Shown one piece after another: positions 41,515 to 54,300 of a stretch of 64,000 bases of DNA. The position numbers were made by a program, and so were the translations under genes. This stretch comes from SIG447 sp045577075 (GTDB lineage: Bacteria > Bacillota > Clostridia > UMGS1883 > UMGS1540). The number at the start of each line of letters is the position of its first letter. The first letter of the stretch is position 1. The stretch spans positions 62,001 to 126,000 of the forward strand of contig JAZNHR010000025.1 of the NCBI GenBank assembly GCA_045577075.1, in the 5' to 3' direction. The notes below the pieces were generated by a model. It did not search any database, was not told where the DNA came from, and saw only the letters and a program-made list of their open reading frames with translations.

Positions 41515-42453
41515 TCAAATTATAAAAGTGTAAACAAAGGGTAAGGTTACAAGACTGGCTGCGGTTGTAAGACAAATTGCCGTGGCGGCATAATCCGTGT
41601 CACCGCCGCATTCCTGTGATAAAATCGCAAAAACAGACTGGCACGGCATGGCAAGCTCGATGGCGATGACCGAAACAATCAGCATATCCACCGGAAGCGA
41701 AAGCGCCGGAAGGAGCCAGTTTAAAGCATAAAATGCCCCAATGGGAACGAGGAGCATTTTGATGAGAACAATCGTTATGGAAGAAAGCCCTGCCACGATT
41801 TCACGAAATCGAACGCCGGCCAAAGTGGCACCCAAAAAGAGCATGGATAAAACCATGGTGGTGCTACCTATGGAGGAGGCTGCTTCGTGGAGTGCGTACG
41901 GCAGGCGCAGGGAAAATACAAACATCAGCGCGCCGATTACATAGGAAAGAGTTGCAGGGTTTAAAAGCCGGCGAAGGTCCACCTTCCCCTTGGAAGAACG
42001 GCTGAGAATTAAAACACCAATCGTCCAAGCCGTAAGGTCATTTGCAATGGAAAAGAATGCGGCATAAAAAACCGCCTTTTCGCCCCAGATCACCTGGAGA
42101 AGCGGATAGCCTAAAAAAATTGTATTTCCAAAAGCTGTCAGGCAAGTGTGCACATCCCCCCGCTTTTTATCAAAGCGAAAGGGAATGGTTGAAAACTTTC
42201 CAAGGAGCAGTAAAACAAAAACGAATAAAAGCCCCAAAACAAAAACAGCAAGAGCTGTGTTTTGCGTCTGTACATCCTTGGCTTGTCCGGAAAGCGTGGT
42301 AATAACAAGCAGTGGTAACGTGATGCGCGTTATAAGCTGAGAGGTGGCGTTTTTAAGACCTTTTATGTAGCCTGTTTTCTCTGCCAGAAAGCCCAGCACC
42401 ATAATAATGGCAAGAAGCAAAATTTTGCTGACTACAATTTCCAACGCCGCCAC
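41515..42453 (-). CDS. AEC-family (auxin efflux carrier-like) transporter
   Basis: 312 residues with about ten hydrophobic segments in two halves, as in the AEC family of secondary transporters (malate/malonate carriers, auxin efflux proteins). Seen: the start KILLLAIIMVLGFLAEKTGYI, FGNTIFLGYPLLQVIWG at the first crossover, and MPCQSVFAILSQECGGDTDYAA near the end. The start is a GTG with GGAAG upstream. First gene of an operon with purE-purF-purM, 13 bases ahead of purE. The substrate is unknown; a purine- or PRPP-linked metabolite is suggested only by context. Confidence 0.85.
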   Translation of the reverse strand: MAALEIVVSKILLLAIIMVLGFLAEKTGYIKGLKNATSQLITRITLPLLVITTLSGQAKDVQTQNTALAVFVLGLLFVFVLLLLGKFSTIPFRFDKKRGDVHTCLTAFGNTIFLGYPLLQVIWGEKAVFYAAFFSIANDLTAWTIGVLILSRSSKGKVDLRRLLNPATLSYVIGALMFVFSLRLPYALHEAASSIGSTTMVLSMLFLGATLAGVRFREIVAGLSSITIVLIKMLLVPIGAFYALNWLLPALSLPVDMLIVSVIAIELAMPCQSVFAILSQECGGDTDYAATAICLTTAASLVTLPFVYTFII

Positions 42454-42479
42454 TTCCTTTTCTTAAAAATACATAGTCT

Positions 42480-42508
42480 ATTATAACATACGGGATGGAT
42501 TTTGTAAA
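42480..42508 (-). promoter_or_regulatory. Promoter of the AEC-purEFM operon
   Basis: Minus strand TTTACA (42508-42503), 17-base spacer, TATAAT (42485-42480). I see no recognisable PurR box or purine riboswitch in the short leader. Confidence 0.75.
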
Positions 42509-42657
42509 GCAAAAAGAAAAAAGAAGAAAAAATTTGTTGACAAAATCCATAAAACCGTGAATTTTGGAAAAAAGATATGGCAAAGCTGACAAAAGAGAGG
42601 CATATTTTATCGGGACAGACCATAGGTATAGAAAAAACAGTTTGCGCGGAGGCGGAA

Positions 42658-43416
42658 ATGAAAATATTTGTATTCGATAAAAATGTGGTTCTCACGATGG
42701 CCTTAGCACTTTTGATTGCTGTGTCCCTCGTGCCCTTATCCATGGTGGCAAGCAGGTCCGCAGCCGGAAAAAATGCAGAGAGCCTGCCGCTTTATTCCGT
42801 GGAGACCGCAGAAAAAAAGGTGGCAGTTACCTTCAACGCCGCATGGGGTGCGGAAGATATTGACAGCATTTTGGAAACGCTGCAGGCATTTAATGCAAAG
42901 TGTACATTTTTCATCGTCGGCACATGGGCGGAAAAATACCCGGAAGCAGTCCATAAAATCAAGAATGCCGGGCATGAGATTGGGAGCCATTCCTATAATC
43001 ATGGGCATTACGGGGAAATGACGGAAGCAGAAATGATGCAAGATATGGACAAAGCGGACGCTGCCTTACAAAGCATCACGGGGGAGACGACTCGACTGTT
43101 TCGTGCGCCCTACGGGGAATATACGGAGGAGGCTGTAAAAACGGTACGAAGCCGTGGGCAGTATATGATACAATGGAATATTGATAGCCTGGACTATGCG
43201 GGAAAATCCACAGCGGAAATGGAAGCACGCATTCTGCCGCGTCTTCGTCCCGGCTCCATTATCCTGTTTCACACCGGTACGGAACAGACGGCAGCGGCAT
43301 TACCTGCACTTCTACACAAAATCAAAGAAGAAGGATATACATTTTCCACCGTCGGTGATTTAATGTATACAGAAGGATATACTATTAACCATGAAGGACG
43401 GCAGATCAAAGACTAA
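42658..43416 (+). CDS. PdaB-like polysaccharide deacetylase, membrane-anchored, altered active site
   Basis: NodB-fold protein, 252 residues, closest in pattern to the sporulation deacetylase PdaB. N-terminal membrane anchor about 9-32. NodB domain from 55: VTFNAAWGAED in place of the usual F-D motif, metal histidines His111 and His115 (SHSYNH), FRAPYGEY near 149, and ILFHTG near 212. The residue at the catalytic-base Asp position is Asn60. ATG 42658 has GGAGG 5 bases upstream; a longer frame from 42577 adds 27 unlikely residues. It may act on spore or vegetative peptidoglycan; a structural role is possible if the Asn is real. Confidence 0.85.
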   Translation: MKIFVFDKNVVLTMALALLIAVSLVPLSMVASRSAAGKNAESLPLYSVETAEKKVAVTFNAAWGAEDIDSILETLQAFNAKCTFFIVGTWAEKYPEAVHKIKNAGHEIGSHSYNHGHYGEMTEAEMMQDMDKADAALQSITGETTRLFRAPYGEYTEEAVKTVRSRGQYMIQWNIDSLDYAGKSTAEMEARILPRLRPGSIILFHTGTEQTAAALPALLHKIKEEGYTFSTVGDLMYTEGYTINHEGRQIKD

Positions 43417-43421
43417 ACATA

Positions 43422-43451
43422 GGCGGTAAATCGCATTGCCACCATTTTTTT
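43422..43451 (+). terminator. Terminator after the deacetylase gene
   Basis: GGCGGTAA (43422-43429) pairs with TTGCCACC (43436-43443) with one mismatch and one G-T pair, then a seven-T run. Confidence 0.6.
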
Positions 43452-43525
43452 CTAAAAATTAAAACTAAATTTTTCTTGATTTTTCGGCAAATTCTAGAGC
43501 TTATATTATTTTTTCATAAAAAGTC

Positions 43526-43554
43526 TTGCATTTTTCTGGACGTAATGGTATAAT
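43526..43554 (+). promoter_or_regulatory. Promoter of the solute-binding lipoprotein gene
   Basis: TTGCAT (43526-43531), 17-base spacer, TATAAT (43549-43554). Confidence 0.75.
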
Positions 43555-43608
43555 GTATACGAAATTGGGATGGAAAATCCTGCAAAAATTTTTTAGGAGG
43601 CGTTAAAA

Positions 43609-44940
43609 ATGAAAAAGGCACTTAGTATAGCTTTAGCCGCTGTTATGACATTAACGCTGGCTACAGGCTGTAAGAAGCAAAGCTCCACTGTTGACGAACA
43701 GGGAAGAACCAAGTTGCTCATCGGCTTGCCCGGCGGTGATGGTGTTACTGCAATGAAGGTTGTAGAAAACTTCAAAGCTGCAAATGCCGATAAGTACGTA
43801 ATCACCACAGATGAAGGCGCATGGGGCGACTTCACGAAGAAGGTTAAGCTGCAGATTGTTGCAAAAGAAGATGTAACTCCTGTTTTCTTCTCTGACTCCG
43901 AACAGATTATGTCTTTCGGTTCCCAGGGCGCAGCAGAAGACCTTAAGGGCTGGATTGACAGCACACTTGATACAGAAAAATACAATTCTGCTCTGTATGC
44001 TGTGACGGATACGTTTACAAATCCCGGCACAGAATACGTTTGGGGTGTTCCCCATGCAATGAACTCCGTTGCAATCATTTACAACAAGGATATCTTTGAT
44101 GAAAAGGGCATTGCCTATCCCACAGATGACTGGACATGGCAGGAAATGCTTGACCTCGCTTCAAAGCTTACCTTCGACCGCGATGGCGACGGCCAGACGG
44201 ATGTTTGGGGCATTGACTACTACCATAACAATACACAGGGCTGGCTGCCGTTCATGGCTGCAGTGGGTGTAAGTCCCTATAAAGATAACTTCAGAAACTC
44301 CAACCTGGATGACCCGAAGGTTCTGGAAGCAATGCAGAAGATGCGTAGCTGTGTAGAAAACGGTTCCTTGATTCCGGACTCTGACCGTCAGTCTCTGGGT
44401 GGTGCCGCAATGGCTTTTGCAGAAGGCAGAGTTGCCATGTCTCTTATAATGTATTCCTCCATTGCGCAGATTAACACCTTTAACCCCGACCTTAACTACG
44501 ATGCAGTTATCATGCCGATTGGCTGGAACGGCGAACGTACCTGCGTTTATGTACCGAACTGCTGGATGATTTACAGCGGCGCAGAAGATAACGTAAAGGC
44601 AGCTGCTAAGGATTGGCTTGCTTACTACCTTAGCGAAGAAGCACAGATGATTAACGCTACAGAATGCCCCTCCGGCTTCCCGGTTATGAAGGCTGCTCTG
44701 GATGTTGCGGGTAAAGACAAGAAGCCCGTTTCTACCGATGCTTTCTATAAGGGTATTGACGAGCATGGTATGACCATTCTCGAAAACCCCGCATCTGCTA
44801 CCTCTGTTCCCATTCTGAATGGTGTTGCTTCTGTTGCAAAGACTCCCGATAAGCATCCGGATCTTAAAGCAGCCATCATGGAAAGATATGAAAAGCATCA
44901 GGCCGAACTCGATTTCTACTACGAAAACCTCGGCCAGTAA
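43609..44940 (+). CDS. Extracellular solute-binding lipoprotein, family 1 (sugar type)
   Basis: Substrate-binding protein of a carbohydrate-type ABC importer, 443 residues. Lipoprotein signal with lipobox LATGC, lipidated Cys21. Typical features are VIYNKDIFDEKGI, a TWQEMLDLASKLT stretch, a DGDGQTDVWG loop, and AFAEGRVAMSLI. Codons are biased like those of tuf and fusA in this window (many GCT, GCA, GTT), suggesting strong expression. AGGAGG precedes ATG 43609. It has its own promoter and a strong terminator; no permease or ATPase lies beside it. The ligand is not readable. Confidence 0.92.
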   Translation: MKKALSIALAAVMTLTLATGCKKQSSTVDEQGRTKLLIGLPGGDGVTAMKVVENFKAANADKYVITTDEGAWGDFTKKVKLQIVAKEDVTPVFFSDSEQIMSFGSQGAAEDLKGWIDSTLDTEKYNSALYAVTDTFTNPGTEYVWGVPHAMNSVAIIYNKDIFDEKGIAYPTDDWTWQEMLDLASKLTFDRDGDGQTDVWGIDYYHNNTQGWLPFMAAVGVSPYKDNFRNSNLDDPKVLEAMQKMRSCVENGSLIPDSDRQSLGGAAMAFAEGRVAMSLIMYSSIAQINTFNPDLNYDAVIMPIGWNGERTCVYVPNCWMIYSGAEDNVKAAAKDWLAYYLSEEAQMINATECPSGFPVMKAALDVAGKDKKPVSTDAFYKGIDEHGMTILENPASATSVPILNGVASVAKTPDKHPDLKAAIMERYEKHQAELDFYYENLGQ

Positions 44941-44957
44941 GTTTTAGCTTACACACC

Positions 44958-44986
44958 AAAGTCCCGCACAAATGTGCGGGACTTTT
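44958..44986 (+). terminator. Terminator after the solute-binding protein gene
   Basis: GTCCCGCAC (44961-44969) pairs with GTGCGGGAC (44974-44982), extended by an A-T pair block, then TTTT. Confidence 0.88.
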
Positions 44987-45097
44987 CATGTTGTATCAAA
45001 ATAACGCTCGTTCCTTTCTCCCGAGGACACGCACAAACATATCTCTTTTCTCATAGAATAAAATATATTATTTTATGCGGATGGAGGGGCAAGGGTC

Positions 45098-45793
45098 GTG
45101 TGGTTATATGTTTTAGAGTTGTTATTCCGGAATGTGTGTATGGTTTCCTACGTGAGCCAGCCGAGTTCGTTTCCGCGGCCGCTAACGACGGAGGAGGAAG
45201 AAACATATGCAAAACGGTGGGAAACCGGAGATGAGGAAGCCAGAAATATTTTAATAGAACACAATATGCGGCTAGTGGCACACGTGGTCAAGAAATACCA
45301 GTCAAGCGGCATGGATAATGACGACCTGATTTCCATCGGGACTGTGGGGCTTATCAAAGCTGTCAATACATATAACAGTGAGAAGAAAAGCAGGCTTGCC
45401 ACCTATGCCGCCCGTTGTATTGAAAACGAAGTGCTGATGGTACTGCGTGCAAACCGTAAACTGCAAAATGAGGTTTCTTTACAAGAACCGATAGGTTTTG
45501 ACAGAGAGGGAAATGAGGTGAGTCTTTTGGATATTTTGGACAGTACCGACGAGGACATTACAGAAAAACTGGACCTTAAATATCGAGTGAAAAAGCTCTA
45601 CGACGCTATGCGGCAAACCCTGAGACCTCGGGAAAAACGGGTGCTTTGTATGCGGTACGGGCTTGGAAACTGCGAAGAGGAGACGCAGAAAGAAATTGCC
45701 AAAACCCTCGGCATTTCCCGTTCCTACGTCAGCCGTATCGAAAAGAAAGCCATGCAGAAGCTTATGGAAGCATTAAAACCATTGGAAAGTTAA
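45098..45793 (+). CDS. sigK: Sporulation sigma factor K, with pro-sequence
   Basis: Late mother-cell sigma factor of the sigma-70 family, 231 residues. Region 2: NMRLVAHVVKKYQSSGMDND, DLISIGTVGLIKAVNTY, and ATYAARCIENEVLM. Region 4 contains RPREKRVLCMRYGL and the helix-turn-helix KEIAKTLGISRSYVSRIEKKA. From GTG 45098 the first 16 residues are hydrophobic and lead into VSYVSQPSSFPRPL, matching the pro-sequence that SpoIVFB removes in Bacillus (VSYVKNNAFPQPL). ATG 45137 would drop that pro-sequence. The gene is uninterrupted, with no skin-type element. Confidence 0.92.
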   Translation: MWLYVLELLFRNVCMVSYVSQPSSFPRPLTTEEEETYAKRWETGDEEARNILIEHNMRLVAHVVKKYQSSGMDNDDLISIGTVGLIKAVNTYNSEKKSRLATYAARCIENEVLMVLRANRKLQNEVSLQEPIGFDREGNEVSLLDILDSTDEDITEKLDLKYRVKKLYDAMRQTLRPREKRVLCMRYGLGNCEEETQKEIAKTLGISRSYVSRIEKKAMQKLMEALKPLES

Positions 45794-45830
45794 AAAGCAG
45801 GCATCGACAAAACTGTCGATGCCTGCTTTT
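45793..45830. terminator. Bidirectional terminator between sigK and the alkyltransferase gene
   Basis: A 17-base arm (45793-45809) pairs perfectly with 45814-45830 around loop AAAC, with A and T runs at its ends. It serves the converging genes. Confidence 0.9.
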
Positions 45831-45852
45831 GTTAAGAATTAGTTTTTTCATA

Positions 45853-46173
45853 TCACAGTTTAGGTGCGGGATTCCATCGGTAAACAGAAAGGTCAACTTT
45901 TCCATCTTCTACGTGCACGCCTTCCTCTCGCAGCAGGCTAATTTGTATATTTCCGCCGCCGAAAGCAAAAGCGGAAGAAACAGCACCTTCGCGGTTTACC
46001 ACGCGGTGACAGGGAATGGAACCAGGGTCCGGGTTTACATGGAGGGCATAACCGACAACCCTTGCCCATCTGGGATTGCCGGCAAGGGCGGCAATTTGTC
46101 CATAGGTTGCCACCTTGCCTTTTGGAATACGCTGAACAATTTCGTAAATACGTGAAAAAACAGTTTTATGCAT
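45853..46173 (-). CDS. MGMT-family O6-alkylguanine DNA alkyltransferase, one-domain form
   Basis: 106 residues, only the DNA-binding/active-site domain. Alkyl-acceptor Cys in GSIPCHRVV (near residue 55); helix region KVATYGQIAALAG and ARVVGYAL for DNA binding. The N-terminal domain of Ogt/AdaB (about 60 residues) is missing. ATL proteins of this size have Trp instead of Cys; here the Cys is kept, so transfer activity is possible. It overlaps the end of mutY by 8 bases: a two-gene repair operon. Confidence 0.88.
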   Translation of the reverse strand: MHKTVFSRIYEIVQRIPKGKVATYGQIAALAGNPRWARVVGYALHVNPDPGSIPCHRVVNREGAVSSAFAFGGGNIQISLLREEGVHVEDGKVDLSVYRWNPAPKL

Positions 46174-47209
46174 TTTCTACCTCCAAAAACATACGAAAGG
46201 CCGTGGGCAGCGCAATTTCATTTTCTAAATCTTCCCGTTTTGCCCAAACAAACCGGTCCGTCATCTGGCGGCACGGAATAAAATAGCAAGTCATGTGCCA
46301 TTCTACATGGGTAAAAATATGCACACGTTTTTGTGCGCGTATGGGAGCTTGCGGCATGAGTCCAAAGCCAGAGGCTTCGCTAACCGCCTCCCCCGCAGAA
46401 AGTGTGCCTTCTATGTTCGGAAACTCCCACAGTCCTGCCAAAAGACCGCTGCTACTCCGTTTCTGTACTGCAATTTTTTCCCCGACCATAAAAAAGAAAA
46501 CTGTTTTTTCCTCTATGCGGCGTGCTTTCTTCGGCGTTTTTTTAGGCAGGGAAGAAGCAGTGCTGTGTTTTTTGGCGAGGCAAATGTCAGCAAGAGGACA
46601 CACTGCGCACCGGGGGGATTTCGGGATACATACCATGGCACCAAGCTCCATGAGGCTCTGGGTAAAGTCGCCGCATCGGCCTTTGGGGTAAACCGCGCGG
46701 AGTGCTTCCGTTACTTCAGTTTTCACTGTCGGTAAATCGATGGGTGCGTCCGAATTGGTAATTCGTGCCGAAACGCGGAGCACATTGCCGTCTACTGCCG
46801 GTGTGGGCTGCTCAAAACAAATCGAGGAAATGGCACCAGCTGTATAGGCACCTACGCCGGGGAGTGCCAGAATTTCTTTATAAGAAGAAGGAAACTTGCC
46901 GTCAAGTTCTGTCATGATTTTTTGCGCCGCCTTTTGCAGATTGCGGGCACGGCTGTAATATCCAAGTCCTTCCCATTGTTTCAGGACTGCATCTGTGTCT
47001 GCTGCGGCTAAGGCTGCAATGTCAGGGAAAGTTTCCACAAACCGTAGAAAATAGCCACGCGCCGCTTCCACACGGGTTTGTTGTAGCATGATTTCCGAGA
47101 GCCAAACACGATATGGAGTTTTATCCTCCCGCCAGGGAAGTGCCCGTGCGTTTTCGGAAAACCACGGCAAAAGGCGGGAAGGAAGTGCTTTGAATATGTT
47201 CGCTACCAT
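46166..47209 (-). CDS. mutY: Adenine DNA glycosylase
   Basis: Removes adenine mispaired with 8-oxoguanine. 347 residues. Catalytic Glu region WLSEIMLQQTRVE, helix-hairpin-helix LPGVGAYTAGAI with catalytic Asp in AVDGNVLRV near 135, four-cysteine [4Fe-4S] site C-x6-C-x2-C-x5-C (near 190-206), and a C-terminal NUDIX-like domain that recognises 8-oxoG. ATG 47209 has AAAGGGG 8 bases upstream. Followed by the alkyltransferase gene. Confidence 0.96.
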   Translation of the reverse strand: MVANIFKALPSRLLPWFSENARALPWREDKTPYRVWLSEIMLQQTRVEAARGYFLRFVETFPDIAALAAADTDAVLKQWEGLGYYSRARNLQKAAQKIMTELDGKFPSSYKEILALPGVGAYTAGAISSICFEQPTPAVDGNVLRVSARITNSDAPIDLPTVKTEVTEALRAVYPKGRCGDFTQSLMELGAMVCIPKSPRCAVCPLADICLAKKHSTASSLPKKTPKKARRIEEKTVFFFMVGEKIAVQKRSSSGLLAGLWEFPNIEGTLSAGEAVSEASGFGLMPQAPIRAQKRVHIFTHVEWHMTCYFIPCRQMTDRFVWAKREDLENEIALPTAFRMFLEVENA

Positions 47210-47252
47210 TAAGAAGCCCCTTTCCGGAAAAAGCCTTTCCATAGTATAATGC

Positions 47253-47281
47253 AGTATATCATTTTTACTGCCGAAAGTCAA
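47253..47281 (-). promoter_or_regulatory. Promoter of mutY
   Basis: Minus strand TTGACT (47281-47276), 17-base spacer, TATACT (47258-47253). Confidence 0.7.
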
Positions 47282-47359
47282 GGGACAGAAAATGGATTCG
47301 GGGTACAAAGCAATAGTGCAATTTTTTATAAAAAAAGCAAAAAATATTCAATTTTATTC

Positions 47360-47388
47360 TTGACAAGCCCAAAAATTTGTGGTACAAT
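47360..47388 (+). promoter_or_regulatory. Promoter of rpoBC
   Basis: TTGACA (47360-47365), 17-base spacer, TACAAT (47383-47388). The start point should fall near 47395. Confidence 0.85.
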
Positions 47389-47423
47389 ACTAATCTGCAT
47401 TATAAGAATGGATAATTATGCAT

Positions 47424-47483
47424 ATTTGAAAGGACAAAGGTGTTGGATTTAACCGCAAAGAAGCGCGTTTTTTCCTTTCAAAT
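47424..47483 (+). repeat. Inverted repeat in the rpoB leader
   Basis: ATTTGAAAGGA (47424-47434) and TCCTTTCAAAT (47473-47483) are perfect reverse complements, 38 bases apart. The transcript can form an 11-bp stem with a large loop before the rpoB ribosome-binding site; there is no T run to make a terminator. Confidence 0.6.
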
Positions 47484-47531
47484 TCTGGCATTTTTTCAGA
47501 ATATTTGTAATTTTAAAATGAGGTGAGATTT

Positions 47532-51278
<3,747 letters not shown>

Positions 51279-51360
51279 GACGTTTCCCAAAATGCAAGGG
51301 AATGTTTATCGGATGCGGCAAAAACTTGCTGCAATAATATAGAAAGGGACGGTGCGACAA

Positions 51361-54300
51361 ATGTTGGAATTTAATACGTTTGATGCCATACAGATTGGGC
51401 TGGCTTCACCGGAGAAAATCCGCGAGTGGTCCAGAGGAGAAGTAAAGAAGCCGGAAACAATCAACTATCGCACACTCAAGCCTGAAAGGGATGGACTCTT
51501 TTGTGAGCGTATTTTCGGTCCGACAAAGGACTGGGAATGTCATTGCGGTAAATACAAGAGGATTCGTTTTAAAGGCATTGTCTGTGACCGATGCGGGGTT
51601 GAAGTTACCCGTGCGAAGGTACGCCGTGAAAGAATGGGTCACATTGAGCTTGCGGCACCTGTAAGCCATATTTGGTACTTTAAGGGTAGCCCCAGCCGTC
51701 TGGCACTGATGCTGAATATTTCGCCCAGCGAAGTGGAAAAGGTTTTATACTTCGCCGCTTATATCGTTATTGACCCGGGCAAGGCATCAGAACTTGAAAA
51801 AACCCAGATTTTAACAGAAAAAGAATATAGAGAACTGCAGGAAAAGTACGGTGATGTTTTCCGCGCAGCCATGGGTGCAGAAGCTATCCGCGAACTGCTT
51901 GCGGAAATTGACCTTGACCAGCTTGCAGAAGAACTGCGCGCAGAAGTGGAAGACGCACAGGGACAGAAGAAAATCCGTCTTGTAAAGCGACTGGAGGTTG
52001 TAGAGGCCTTCCGTTCTTCCGGCAATCGTCCCGAGTGGATGATTCTGGAAGCCATTCCCGTCATTCCGCCGGAAATCCGCCCGCTCGTACAGCTGGACGG
52101 CGGCCGTTTTGCGACCTCTGACCTCAATGACCTTTACCGTCGTGTCATTAACAGAAATAACCGTCTCAAGAGACTTTTAGATTTAAATGCACCGGATATT
52201 ATTGTCCGGAACGAAAAGAGAATGCTGCAGGAAGCCGTTGACGCCCTTATCGATAACGGCCGCCGTGGAAGACCTGTTACAGGCCCCGGTAACCGTGCAC
52301 TGAAATCTCTTTCCGATATGCTTAAAGGTAAGCAGGGTCGCTTCCGTCAGAACCTTCTCGGTAAGCGTGTTGACTACTCCGGCCGTTCGGTTATCGTTGT
52401 CGGCCCGGAACTGAAGATTTATCAGTGTGGTCTCCCGAAGGAAATGGCGTTGGAGCTTTTCAAGCCCTTTGTTATGAAAAAGCTTGTCATGGGTGGATAT
52501 GCCCATAACATAAAGAGTGCAAAGCGCATGGTAGAACGTGTTCGTTCCGAGGTTTGGGACGTTCTCGAGGATGTCATCAAAGAACATCCCGTTCTCTTAA
52601 ACCGTGCTCCTACCCTGCACAGACTCGGTATTCAGGCATTCGAACCCGTATTGGTTGAAGGCAGAGCCTTAAAACTTCATCCCCTCGTATGCTCCGCGTT
52701 TAACGCTGACTTCGACGGTGACCAGATGGCGGTACACGTACCCCTTTCTCCCGAAGCACAGAGCGAAGCACGCTTCCTCATGCTGTCTGCCAACAACCTC
52801 TTAAAGCCCCAGGATGGTAAGCCTGTTACCACACCGACCCAGGACATGGTTTTGGGCAGCTATTACCTGACGCTTGTCAAGGATGATGAGCCGGGCACAG
52901 GCAAGGCATTCTCGAACTTTGAGGAAGCAAAGCTTGCATATAACAACGGCGTTATCGGTCTGCACGCACCCATTCGCGTTCGCAACGAAAAAGAAATTGA
53001 CGGCGAAAAGGTGTCCGGCATTATCGAAACGACCGTAGGCCGCATCATCTTTAACGAAAATATTCCCCAGGACCTTGGCTTTGTAGACCGTACAAAGGCC
53101 GAAAACGTGCTGAAGCTGGAAGTCGAATTCCTAGCAGGCAAGAGTGCACTTGGAAAAATTATCGATAAGTGCATTAAAAAGCACGGTATTACAGAAACTG
53201 CAATTCTTCTGGATAAAATTAAAGCAATGGGATATAAATACTCCACGAGAGGTGCTATCACCATTAGCGTTTCCGACATGAAGGTGCCGGAAGAAAAGAA
53301 GGATATTCTTTCAAATGCAGAAGTGGCAGTTGATAAGATTGAAGCCCAGTTCCGTCGCGGTATTTTAACAGACGAAGAGCGCTACGCCGGTGTTATTAAA
53401 ACCTGGGAAGGCGCAGTGTCCGACGTTACGGATGCCCTGATGAAAGGTCTCGATAAGTACAACCCGATTTACATGATGGCTGACTCCGGTGCTCGTGGTA
53501 GCGTTAACCAGATTCGTCAGCTCGTCGGTATGCGCGGTCTTATGGCAGATACCCAGGGCCGTACCATCGAGGTTCCCATTCGTGCAAACTTCCGCGAAGG
53601 TCTGAACATTTTGGAATACTTTATTTCCACGCACGGTGCCCGTAAGGGTCTTGCCGATACGGCTATTCGTACCGCTGACTCCGGATATCTTACAAGACGC
53701 CTTGTTGACGTCAGCCAGGATGTTATCATCCGCGAAGATGACTGTGGTACACACGAAGGCATCACGGTTTCTGCCATTAAAGACGGCAACGCAGTTATCG
53801 AGCCGCTTTACGAAAGACTTGTCGGCCGCGTACCCACCAAGGACGTTGTCCATCCCGAAACGGGCGAAGTACTGGCAGAAGAAGGCAAGCTTATCAGCGA
53901 AGCCGCTGCCCATGCTATCGAAGATGCAGGCATCCTCGAAGTGGAAATCCGCAGCGTACTCCATTGCCATGCAAAAATCGGCGTCTGTGCAAAGTGCTAC
54001 GGCGCAAACCTTGCAAGCGGCGACCGGGTAAACGTCGGCGAAGCGGTTGGTATTATTGCCGCCCAGTCCATCGGTGAACCGGGTACACAGCTTACCATGA
54101 GAACGTTCCATACGGGCGGTGTTGCCGGTGGCGACATTACCCAGGGTCTTCCCCGTGTTGTTGAACTTTTCGAAGCCAGAACACCGAAGGGCCTTGCAGT
54201 TCTCTCTGAAAACGGCGGTACCGTTCACATTGATGAAACCAAGAAAAAACGTGAAATTACGATTACAGACGATAAAGAAGGCGACAGCCGCACCTACCTC

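Larger units (their letters stand above)
47210..47531. other. Divergent control region between mutY and rpoB
   Basis: This 322-base gap has no gene. It holds the mutY promoter (47253-47281, minus), the rpoB promoter (47360-47388, plus), and an rpoB leader of about 135 bases with a perfect 11-bp inverted repeat (47424-47434 / 47473-47483). I see no trace of rplJ or rplL, which precede rpoB in many bacteria. Confidence 0.8.

Noticed and set aside
42537..42564. Sigma-A promoter before the pdaB-like gene (TTGACA at 42537)
   Set aside because: No acceptable -10 box lies 16-18 bases downstream; the gene may use a sporulation sigma factor whose boxes I could not place.
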